From Treponema sp. (lineage in GTDB: Bacteria > Spirochaetota > Spirochaetia > Treponematales > Treponemataceae), in contig JAFSJW010000043.1 of the NCBI GenBank assembly GCA_017449265.1, positions 1 to 33,801 of the forward strand: a stretch of 33,801 nt of DNA. The letters run 5' to 3'. The notes beneath the pieces are model-generated. The model worked only from the letters and a program-made list of their open reading frames with translations. It had not been told where the DNA came from and searched no databases. The position numbers and the translations under genes were made by a program. Shown here one piece after another: positions 22,438 to 29,234 of this stretch. Numbering within the stretch: the stretch's first letter is position 1; each line of letters starts with the position of its first letter.

Positions 22438-23264
22438 TACAATTCTGATTTTACTTTTGAAAGAAACTCATCCAAGTTCGCAAGATTATATATACTTGGA
22501 ATAAGAGAATATGCCTCGCCCAGTTTGTTTTTCGCCTTTAACCAACCGAAACCGTCTGTTATCCAAACAAATTCAAATTTTTCGTACTGATTGATTTTTG
22601 GAGCAATATCTGTATAAGCCCTCGCAACTTCGTTTAATTTTGAGCCGCCACCATTGTAAAAATTCGTTTCGATAAGATATGTTTTCTTTTTTGTCTGAAT
22701 AACAAAGTCAAATCTTTTTAAATCCTGACCAAGAGATTTTATTTCTTCAAACTCCGTGCTGTTCACTTCTGAACGGAAAGAAATATTTGCACCTTTGAAT
22801 TTTGAGGCAACTGCTTTTGCCATATTCTCTCCGCTACGATTTTTTCTAGCATTTGTATCAAGTCCAACTTCTACACCAAAAACATAATCTACAAGATTTG
22901 TAACATTCTTGTTTTTGAAAACCTCGGCAAGCCCTGTCTGTTCGATATAATCAATAACACCTTGCAAAGATGTAAAATAACTTTCTAGCAAAACAAACTC
23001 GCCATTTGCATTAAGAGTTTTCTTTTTGTCTTTTGTTCTCACAGCAAGAAGAATATCAAGAACTTCAAAAACTTTTGGATTTTCGTCATAAAGTTCTTTT
23101 ATAGCTTTCCGCAAATCATCTTTTCCAATCAAGTAATTCAACTGGTTGAGTTTGATTGCGATTTTATTTGTATTACGGATCACTTTTTCAAAGTCTGTAA
23201 AATAATCGAGAGTAGCGTTTGTTTCGCTGAGTTGCGAGATAAATAAATCAAAATTCTTTTTCAT
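22437..23264 (-). CDS. dpnB: DpnII-family type II restriction endonuclease (GATC)
   Basis: A 275-aa protein matching the DpnII/MboI restriction endonuclease family. It has FTDFEKVIRNTNKIAIKLNQ near the N-terminus, VFGVEVGLDTNARKNRSGEN in the middle, and a nuclease core around FDFVIQTKKKTYLIETNFYN, where Asp and Glu-Thr-Asn resemble the PD-ExK region. GGGSKLNEVARAY and WITDGFGW follow. It cuts unmethylated GATC by family knowledge. The ribosome-binding AGGAG overlaps the dpnM stop. Confidence 0.9.
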   Translation of the reverse strand: MKKNFDLFISQLSETNATLDYFTDFEKVIRNTNKIAIKLNQLNYLIGKDDLRKAIKELYDENPKVFEVLDILLAVRTKDKKKTLNANGEFVLLESYFTSLQGVIDYIEQTGLAEVFKNKNVTNLVDYVFGVEVGLDTNARKNRSGENMAKAVASKFKGANISFRSEVNSTEFEEIKSLGQDLKRFDFVIQTKKKTYLIETNFYNGGGSKLNEVARAYTDIAPKINQYEKFEFVWITDGFGWLKAKNKLGEAYSLIPSIYNLANLDEFLSKVKSEL

Positions 23265-23274
23265 TTTTTTGCTC

Positions 23275-24165
23275 CTAGAAAACTGATGCGATATTACTGA
23301 TTAAAAGTTCATTAATTGCACCACGCTTTTTTGCGTTTGAATTTATCATTCGTGAAGCAGAAACTCTTTCTATTTCAAAATGTGAATAAAGGTCATCAAA
23401 GAAATTGTCATTTTCGTTCGCATTTTTGGGGTCTGAATTACTAGCTAATACCTTTGCACCTTTATTTGAAATTTCTGTAATGAAATTTCCAAGCTCAATT
23501 TGTTCCTTGTCTGAGAAGCCATTTTCTGAATAAGAAGTAAATGCAGCTGTTTGTGTAAGTGGTCTATAAGGCGGATCAATATAAACAAAAGTTTTATCAT
23601 CGATAAAATTTTTGCATTCCTTATAATCTCCGACTTTCATTTCTACATTTTGCAAAAGTTTTGAGCATACTCGTAAATTTTCTTCATCACACAAAAGCGG
23701 ATTTTTTGCATTATTGAATGGTACATTAAATAAACCTTTCGAATTTACCCGATACAAACCATTAAAACAAGTTTTGTTTAGAAAAATGAACAAAACCGCT
23801 TTTTCAAGATTTTCAGCTTCGTTTCCATTTACTTTTAACTCGTTATATCGATTGCGTTTTTCGTAGAAAAAGTTTTTATTTTCTTCCATCGAGTGATTTT
23901 TATAAATTGATTGAATTTCTGAAAGCTGAGAAATTAAAGACTCGCAATTATTCTTTATTTGAGAATATGTATTTATAAGTTCTTTATTTATATCATTTAT
24001 TAAAATTTGCGAAGGTTGAAAACGACTTAAAATATCAAAAAGCACCGCACCACCACCAACAAAAGGCTCGCAATACTTTTCTATTTTTGAGGGGTATTTT
24101 TCTCTTATTTCTTCTAGCAGTTGGCTTTTCCCACCAACCCATTTTATAAACGGTTTTGCCAACAT
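23275..24165 (-). CDS. dpnM: DpnM-like Dam methyltransferase of the DpnII system
   Basis: A 296-aa D12-class adenine methyltransferase. It has FIKWVGGKSQLLEEIREKYP at the N-terminus, the AdoMet loop YCEPFVGGGAVLFDIL, and catalytic DPPY in FVYIDPPYRPLTQTAAF. It methylates GATC in double-stranded DNA. ATG 24165 is chosen; the longer frame to 24240 extends through the promoter. No ribosome-binding site is visible, and TATAAT ends only 9 nt upstream, so the message may be leaderless. It is the first gene of its operon, so methylation precedes restriction. Confidence 0.9.
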   Translation of the reverse strand: MLAKPFIKWVGGKSQLLEEIREKYPSKIEKYCEPFVGGGAVLFDILSRFQPSQILINDINKELINTYSQIKNNCESLISQLSEIQSIYKNHSMEENKNFFYEKRNRYNELKVNGNEAENLEKAVLFIFLNKTCFNGLYRVNSKGLFNVPFNNAKNPLLCDEENLRVCSKLLQNVEMKVGDYKECKNFIDDKTFVYIDPPYRPLTQTAAFTSYSENGFSDKEQIELGNFITEISNKGAKVLASNSDPKNANENDNFFDDLYSHFEIERVSASRMINSNAKKRGAINELLISNIASVF

Positions 24166-24174
24166 AATGTATAA

Positions 24175-24180
24175 ATTATA
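24175..24180 (-). promoter_or_regulatory. -10 element of the dpnM promoter
   Basis: A perfect TATAAT on the minus strand, nine bases before ATG 24165, with only a weak -35 (TAGAAA). A transcript would have at most a few leader bases. I recall a leaderless dpnM message in Streptococcus pneumoniae, which should be confirmed. Confidence 0.5.
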
Positions 24181-24236
24181 CTCTATTTTAACGAAATTTT
24201 CTACTATCTTTCTTAAACCAGCCCAGTGGGCTGTGA

Positions 24237-24243
24237 GCATAAC
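24237..24243 (-). other. 5' boundary core site of the DpnII cassette
   Basis: GTTATGC on the minus strand, exactly complementary to the inverse core GCATAAC of attC site C at the other end of the DpnII operon. No attC hairpin is visible upstream of it, so the junction may be an attI, a secondary insertion site or a decayed attC. Confidence 0.6.
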
Positions 24244-24300
24244 ATAATCTTATATCGACAAATTATCATATTTCGGAAAGCATTTCTATAATTCTGTCCT

Positions 24301-24411
24301 GCGTTAGGGATTGTAGCACCTGCGAAGCGGTCCCGAACGAAGTGAGGGATGAGCCGCGCAAGACGGCGAAGTGCGAAAAGCCCGACCCGAAGCGTAGCGA
24401 GGGTAACGCCC
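24301..24411. repeat. GGGCGTT-family palindromic element E3
   Basis: Plus strand starts GCGTTAGGGATTGTAGCACC and ends GAGGGTAACGCCC. Its first 94 bases recur in reverse orientation in E4 (25977-26070) with one mismatch. The 388-bp gap 24166-24553 holds this element, the cassette boundary and the flavin reductase promoter (TATAAT near 24492). Confidence 0.8.
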
Positions 24412-24553
24412 ACACACCATTTTCAGCGCAAAATCTTACGATTTGACATATAAAACTTTATGATTTTCCGTTACGCTCGCTGAAATTCCATGCTATAATA
24501 AGACCATAACCGCAAATCAGGCGGAAAACACGAAACGCCAAAGGAGAATGATT

Positions 24554-25111
24554 ATGAGAAAGGAACTTGAAAAAGGATTTTTGACGCCGCAGCCGGTTTT
24601 TATCGTGGCAACGTATGACGAAAAGGGAAATGCCGATGCTATGAACGCGGCTTGGTGCGGACAGGTGGGACCGAAGCAGCTTTCGCTCTCACTTTCACCT
24701 CACACGACTACGGAAAACCTGAAAAATCAGAAGGCTTTTACCGTCAGCTTTGCCACAAAGGAGCAGATTGCCGCCTGTGATTATGTGGGGCTTGTGTCGC
24801 TCGGAAAGGTCGCCGACAAAATGCAGAAAAGCGGATTCACGCTCACAAAAAGCGGAAAAGTAAACGCACCGATTATCAATGAGCTTCCTGTTGCGATTGA
24901 GTGCAATGTCGTTTCTATCACCGAAGAATACGGAGAAACCCGCGTTGTGGGCGAAATCGTGGGAATGAGTGCGGACGAAACTGTCCTGACAGACGGCAAG
25001 GTTGACTTGGAAAAACTTCATCCCGTGATGTTCGATTCTTCCGCACTGTGCTACCGCGAAATCGGCGCAAGTATTGGCAATGCTTGGAACATCGGAAAGG
25101 AATTGATGTAA
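24554..25111 (+). CDS. Flavin reductase family protein
   Basis: A 185-aa split-barrel flavin-binding protein. Features are QPVFIVATYDEKGNADAMNA with the AWCGQVGPKQLSLSL turn, TTENLKNQKAFTVSFATKEQ, and C-terminal CYREIGASIGNAWNIGKEL. Members reduce FMN or FAD for partner enzymes or act as flavoredoxins. ATG 24554 is chosen because AAGGAG lies 7 nt upstream; the in-frame ATG 24548 is too close. It leads an operon with a small ORF and a DUF4405 membrane protein. Confidence 0.9.
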   Translation: MRKELEKGFLTPQPVFIVATYDEKGNADAMNAAWCGQVGPKQLSLSLSPHTTTENLKNQKAFTVSFATKEQIAACDYVGLVSLGKVADKMQKSGFTLTKSGKVNAPIINELPVAIECNVVSITEEYGETRVVGEIVGMSADETVLTDGKVDLEKLHPVMFDSSALCYREIGASIGNAWNIGKELM

Positions 25112-25131
25112 GAGCGGGCAAGGAGCGGCTT

Positions 25132-25215
25132 ATGAAAAAACTTATTTTCGATGGCGGCTCTTCGCTCGACAAAACGCTTTCGGAGTTTCTGGAGAAGAAC
25201 GGAGTGAAAACATGA
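25132..25215 (+). CDS. Small ORF (27 aa) between flavin reductase and DUF4405 genes
   Basis: Reads MKKLIFDGGSSLDKTLSEFL, then EKNGVKT. It has its own AAGGAG 6 nt upstream, and its stop overlaps the next start codon (ATGA), so it could couple translation. The N-terminus resembles the first strand and loop of flavodoxin or FMN-reductase folds, so it may be a remnant with an internal deletion. It may not make a functional peptide. Confidence 0.45.
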   Translation: MKKLIFDGGSSLDKTLSEFLEKNGVKT

Positions 25216-25907
25216 ACACAAAACGAATCCGTATGCCGCTCGACATTCTGATGACAATTCTCTCCATAATTCTGATGGGCGGAACCGTGCTGTTCCCCAA
25301 TGACCGCGTGCATCAGATTTTGGGAATGACACTGCTCGTCCTATGGGCGGTGCATGTGATTTTGAACCGCCGCTGGTTTGGCTCGCTATTTAAAGGAAGA
25401 TATGCTCCGCACCGAATCATGCAGATTGTCGTGAACCTTGGAGTTTTGGTGTGTGCGCTTCTTCTGATGATTAGCGGCATGATGATGGCGTGGTTCATTC
25501 CGTCAGAAATCGTGGGCGGCGGACTCGGCTTTGCCCGAATCATTCATCTGATTGCCTCTCACTGGTATTATGTTTTTATGGCGTTTCACATCGGACTTCA
25601 TGCTTCAATGATAGCGAGGATTGCTACGCAATCCTCAACGAGTTCCACTTCGCAGAACTCGCAGAATAAACTTCCTTCTAAAAAGATTATTCCGCTACGA
25701 GTAATCTGCATTTTCATCAGCCTTTACGGTGTGTATGCCTTTATCACCCGAGGCCTTTGGAAATACATGTTCGGTCTGCAGCAGTTTTTCTTCTTTGATT
25801 TTGAACGCGGTTATTTGCTGTTTGCAATCGATTATCTTTCCATTCTTGTCCTTTTTGCGACCATGATGCATTATGCAGGAAAAATAAAGAAACAAGACTG
25901 TTTTTAA
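25212..25907 (+). CDS. DUF4405-type membrane protein (cytochrome b561-like)
   Basis: A 231-aa protein with about six hydrophobic helices. His residues sit within or next to membrane helices (RVHQILGMTLLVLWAVHVIL, SHWYYVFMAFHIGLHASM), the pattern of haem-binding DUF4405 proteins. A low-complexity linker, TQSSTSSTSQNSQNK, at about residues 139-153 is encoded by two palindromes and interrupts the protein between helices. The gene follows a flavin reductase, so the pair could form a membrane electron-transfer unit. Confidence 0.78.
   Translation: MNTKRIRMPLDILMTILSIILMGGTVLFPNDRVHQILGMTLLVLWAVHVILNRRWFGSLFKGRYAPHRIMQIVVNLGVLVCALLLMISGMMMAWFIPSEIVGGGLGFARIIHLIASHWYYVFMAFHIGLHASMIARIATQSSTSSTSQNSQNKLPSKKIIPLRVICIFISLYGVYAFITRGLWKYMFGLQQFFFFDFERGYLLFAIDYLSILVLFATMMHYAGKIKKQDCF
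25617..25661. repeat. Two palindromes inside the DUF4405 coding region
   Basis: AGGATTGC-TAC-GCAATCCT (25617-25635) and CGAGTTC-CACTTCGCA-GAACTCG (25639-25661) stand side by side in frame and encode a Ser/Thr/Gln-rich linker. They look like an inserted mobile palindrome that kept the frame. Confidence 0.65.
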
Positions 25908-25953
25908 CAGTGCGGTGTTCGATGGCTACTGTTCGCGTAAGTGATAATTTTTA

Positions 25954-26070
25954 GGGCGTTCCCCTACGCGGCAAGCCGCTTCGGGTCGGGCTTTTCGCAC
26001 TTCGCCGTCTTGCGCGGCTCATCCCTCACTTCGTTCGGGACTGCTTCGCAGGTGCTACAATCCCTAACGC
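25954..26070. repeat. GGGCGTT-family palindromic element E4 (inverse of E3)
   Basis: Begins GGGCGTTCCCCTACG and ends CTACAATCCCTAACGC. It is the reverse complement of E3 over 94 bp with one change. Together E3 and E4 bracket the flavin reductase operon. The 423-bp gap 25908-26330 holds this element, a short AACAGT/ACTGTT inverted repeat near 25909, the fabF promoter region, and no gene that I can see. Confidence 0.8.
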
Positions 26071-26212
26071 AGGGAGCGGCACTGTGTAGCAGGACAAAAA
26101 GAATACTTGTGAATTGCTCATATTACGAACTTACGCAGTGCAACGAGCAAGGCAAACGCCAATTTCTCTAATTTTTCTTTCTTAGTTTGTAGAACAATTC
26201 TCTGTTCGATGA

Positions 26213-26243
26213 TACAATGTAAGAAAGTGCTGATTAACACTTT
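26213..26243 (+). promoter_or_regulatory. Possible fabF promoter -10 and adjacent inverted repeat
   Basis: TACAAT (26213-26218) is followed by AAAGTG-CTGATTAA-CACTTT (26224-26243), a perfect 6-bp-arm inverted repeat at the expected transcription start. It could be an operator for a lipid-sensing repressor. The -35 is not convincing. Confidence 0.4.
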
Positions 26244-26330
26244 AATCCTTAAAAGCGTAAATTGTCTGCCGATGGGGTTGCGTAAAAAATCATGGTAAGC
26301 GACGTAAATATGGCTCGCATGAGGAAAAAT

Positions 26331-27593
26331 ATGTCACGACGAAGAGTTGTTATTACGGGAATGGGATGCGTTTCGCCGGTGGGAAATACGGTGGACGAGG
26401 CATGGAATACGGTAAAAAATGGAGAGAGCGGCATAGGAACGATTTCGCTGTTCGATTCTTCCGCGCTGAAAGTGCATATTGCGGGCGAAGTGAAAAATTT
26501 TGACGTGGAACGTTATGGTATTGACCATCGTGCAATCCGAAAGATGGCGCGCTTTTCACAGTTTTTATTGGCGGCGAGCGCACAGGCGATAGATGATGCG
26601 GGCTATACCAAGGACACGCTCAAAAGCGAAAAAATCGGGCTGATGGTCGGCTGCTGTTTGGGCGGCATGGACGTTGCGGAAGAAGGATTCGTAAAATATT
26701 TTGACAGCGCGTTTGGACCTGACCGTTTGCCGCCCCTTACCACACCGATGATGATTTCTAACGAAGCCGCCGCAAACGTGAACCTGTATTATGGCTTGCA
26801 GGGACTTTCGTGGACACTGAACACAGCCTGTGCTTCGGGAACGGACGCAATCGGGTTGGCGGCGGATTTGATTCGGAGCGGACGGCTGGATATGGCTCTG
26901 AGCGGCGGCACGGAGTCGGCAATCAACGGCTTTACGGTGGGTACGTTTACGGCGTTGCAGGCACTTTCGATTAAGCGCAATGACGAGCCAAAAAAAGCGA
27001 GCCGCCCCTTTGACAAAGACCGTGACGGTTTTGTGCTTTCGGAAGGAAGTGCGGTGCTGATGCTGGAAGAGTTGGAACATGCGAAAAAACGCGGCGCAAA
27101 AATCTATGCGGAAATCGCGGGTTTCGGCTCTTCAAACGATGCCTACCACATTACTGCGCCGCTCAAAGACGGAAGCGGTGCTGCTCTTGCGATGAAAGAA
27201 GCGCTTTCTGACGCGGGGTTGCAGCCGACTGATGTGCAGTATTACAATGCGCACGGCACTTCTACCAAGGCAAACGACAAGGGCGAGTCTGCCATGCTGA
27301 AACTGGTGTTCGCTGAACACGCGAAAAAATTGAAAATTTCTTCTACCAAGAGCATGACGGGGCATCTGGTGGGCGCGGCCGGAGCGATTGAGGCTTTGTT
27401 CTGCGTAAAGACAATTACTGACGGTTTTATTGCGCCCACCATCAATTTGGACGCACCTGACATTGAGAATGGCTGTGATTTGGACTATGTTCCGAACAAG
27501 GGAGTCGCGTGTGCGGTTGATGTTGCCGCAAGCGCGTCTTTGGGATTCGGCGGACACAACGGGGCTTTGATTTTGAAGCGATATGTGGACTAA
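26331..27593 (+). CDS. fabF: 3-oxoacyl-[ACP] synthase II
   Basis: A 420-aa condensing enzyme. It starts SRRRVVITGMGCVSPVGNTV. The catalytic Cys is in NTACASGTDAIGLA, and the two His residues are in YYNAHGTSTKANDKGE and STKSMTGHLVGAAGAIEA. C-terminal SASLGFGGHNGALIL is the usual ending. It extends fatty acyl chains on acyl carrier protein. ATG 26331 is chosen because GAGGAA lies 5 nt upstream; earlier ATGs at 26292 and 26310 lack this. No other fab gene is adjacent, so it is either a lone fabF or a paralogue for a special lipid. Confidence 0.93.
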   Translation: MSRRRVVITGMGCVSPVGNTVDEAWNTVKNGESGIGTISLFDSSALKVHIAGEVKNFDVERYGIDHRAIRKMARFSQFLLAASAQAIDDAGYTKDTLKSEKIGLMVGCCLGGMDVAEEGFVKYFDSAFGPDRLPPLTTPMMISNEAAANVNLYYGLQGLSWTLNTACASGTDAIGLAADLIRSGRLDMALSGGTESAINGFTVGTFTALQALSIKRNDEPKKASRPFDKDRDGFVLSEGSAVLMLEELEHAKKRGAKIYAEIAGFGSSNDAYHITAPLKDGSGAALAMKEALSDAGLQPTDVQYYNAHGTSTKANDKGESAMLKLVFAEHAKKLKISSTKSMTGHLVGAAGAIEALFCVKTITDGFIAPTINLDAPDIENGCDLDYVPNKGVACAVDVAASASLGFGGHNGALILKRYVD

Positions 27594-29109
27594 TGCCCCT
27601 AAAAATGCCGCGCCGGATTGGAGCGGTTGTGGGCTGAAATCGAAGTGTAAGCCCACAATCCCGCAAGGGACGAGCCGAAGTAGGCGAGCCGCGCAAAGCC
27701 GTTCAGCCAAAAAATGCGCCATTCTTTTATGCGTACTGATGTGGCTTTGTCCGAAAAACATTTTCGCGCAAAATTTCTATAAAGAAAACGATGGGAAAAA
27801 GCATTATCTGTCTGCGATTTCGGGTATGCTGGCGGCTCAATTTGTTGTTGGCGCGTGGGATCGTTTTGTGCTTCGCGCTGAATGGGCTCAGGTTGGCTGG
27901 AATGACGTGAAGAATTTTTACAGGCACGGAACGGAGTGGGATGGCGACTGGTATTGGACGAATTTTGTGTTGCATCCGTATCAAGGTGGATTGGCTTACT
28001 TGGCGGGCAGAAATTCAAATCTGAACCGTGTTGAATCGTTGGTGCTGACGGCGGCAAGTGATGTCCTTTGGGAATGGTTTTTTGAGACGAATGCGCCGAG
28101 CCGGAATGATTTGGTCTATTCGTTTTTGGGTGGATTTGCGACTGGAGAGATGCTGTATCGTCTTTCGCTGGAGGCTGACCAGATTCATTGGCTTTTGGGT
28201 TGGGCAGTGAATCCTGAACGGTTGTGGACGGAATTCTGGACAAGGCAGCGTCCCCGTGGCTCTGCGGGAAATATATATGAATTTACGGTGCGGACAATGG
28301 TGGGAACAACGCACACAAGGGCATGGTCTGACGGCGGGGCAGGGAACAGGACGGAGCGGTTTCCCGTGTATTTTTCGCCGGAAGTGAATATCGTGTACAA
28401 CAATCCTTACGGGCATGATTCCAATGTGCCGTACAGTCAGTTTGAATTGCGTCTTGGCGGGGCGATTGGAAAAGGTTCTGGTTTTTGCCGCGGAATAAAA
28501 GAAGCCGAAAAATACCTGATGTACGATGTTTTTATTTTTAGTAGCGGTATGCTGTTTTCCCGCGCGCCGGATTGGGGTGAAAACAAAGATACGTCGCTTG
28601 GAATGGTGTTTGATTATGATTTTCGCTGGCATTCATATATGGATATATCTTCGCTTGCGCCAGGTTTTGCCATTAAACAGCGCATTTCGTACGAGAACAG
28701 CAGAATTGAATGGCAGTTCCATGCGGACGTGAATGTGCTGGGAACGACGGATTACTATCATTTTCATCGGGATTCTGATTTGGCGCAAGCATTCCGAGAC
28801 TATAGTTACATGGTTGGCGGGGAGAGCGTTTTTTTGTGGCGGTGGATTTCTGACAGCGGCTGGATGGCGGAATGTAATCTGCGTGGCTATCTGGCGAGGG
28901 ATTTGCCCAGTCAGACACAGGGGCCGCAGAGCGCGGGCTGGGAGTTGTTCGGATTTGTGGACTTGAATCTGGAAATGCCCCTGTCGAAAAAGGTGCGCCT
29001 TGGGCTTACGAACGAAATCTATGCAAAAAAAGCCTGGTATGAGACGGCGAGCGATGTAGTGCAGCTTGCCTATTCGGGCGGACTCTATGCAAAATTACAG
29101 GTAAAATGA
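27583..29109 (+). CDS. DUF3943 protein (copy 1), probable outer-membrane protein
   Basis: About 508 codons if ATG 27583 is used, overlapping fabF by 11 nt. The signal sequence is CAILLCVLMWLCPKNIFAQ, at about residues 45-63. The first ~44 codons are encoded by a palindromic repeat-like segment (TTGTGGGC/GCCCACAA, 27627-27658), and no other in-frame start exists before the signal, so the true start is uncertain. The mature part has DGKKHYLSAISGMLAAQFVV, WTNFVLHPYQGGLAYLAGRN and VNPERLWTEFWTRQRPRG, the DUF3943 core, then a long beta-rich region ending in LQVK like a beta-barrel. Function unknown. Confidence 0.8.
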   Translation: MWTNAPKNAAPDWSGCGLKSKCKPTIPQGTSRSRRAAQSRSAKKCAILLCVLMWLCPKNIFAQNFYKENDGKKHYLSAISGMLAAQFVVGAWDRFVLRAEWAQVGWNDVKNFYRHGTEWDGDWYWTNFVLHPYQGGLAYLAGRNSNLNRVESLVLTAASDVLWEWFFETNAPSRNDLVYSFLGGFATGEMLYRLSLEADQIHWLLGWAVNPERLWTEFWTRQRPRGSAGNIYEFTVRTMVGTTHTRAWSDGGAGNRTERFPVYFSPEVNIVYNNPYGHDSNVPYSQFELRLGGAIGKGSGFCRGIKEAEKYLMYDVFIFSSGMLFSRAPDWGENKDTSLGMVFDYDFRWHSYMDISSLAPGFAIKQRISYENSRIEWQFHADVNVLGTTDYYHFHRDSDLAQAFRDYSYMVGGESVFLWRWISDSGWMAECNLRGYLARDLPSQTQGPQSAGWELFGFVDLNLEMPLSKKVRLGLTNEIYAKKAWYETASDVVQLAYSGGLYAKLQVK

Positions 29110-29135
29110 GGAAAAAAAGCGGAAAAGGGCTTCTA

Positions 29136-29200
29136 TTGACAGAGGACAGGAAAAAAGATATACTTAGAACGTAAAAGTTACCGAATATTCGGTAACTTTT
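29136..29200 (+). promoter_or_regulatory. Promoter and 28-bp perfect palindrome before DUF3943 copy 2
   Basis: TTGACA (29136-29141), an exact 17-nt spacer and TATACT (29159-29164). The palindrome AAAAGTTACCGAAT plus ATTCGGTAACTTTT (29173-29200) follows at about +2 to +29. It is either an operator or a 5' RNA hairpin. It could also stop transcription from copy 1, since the right arm ends in T residues. Confidence 0.65.
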
Positions 29201-29234
29201 TGCAAAATTTTACCGTGGTAGTTTTCTTTTAACA

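Noticed and set aside
24301..24411. GGGCGTT-family elements taken as attC sites
   Set aside because: Their ends read GTT...AAC (or GCGTTA...TAACGC), the inside-out arrangement relative to the RYYYAAC...GTTRRRY of attC, and they lack the shared AGCCGACA core of sites A-C.
26565..27761. Long minus-strand ORFs opposite fabF and DUF3943 copy 1
   Set aside because: Arg/His/Gln-rich translations without domains, fully opposite recognised genes.
29173..29200. The 28-bp palindrome as a simple terminator for DUF3943 copy 1
   Set aside because: It lies downstream of a consensus promoter and has only a short T-run from the stem itself, so an operator or 5' hairpin role fits at least as well.
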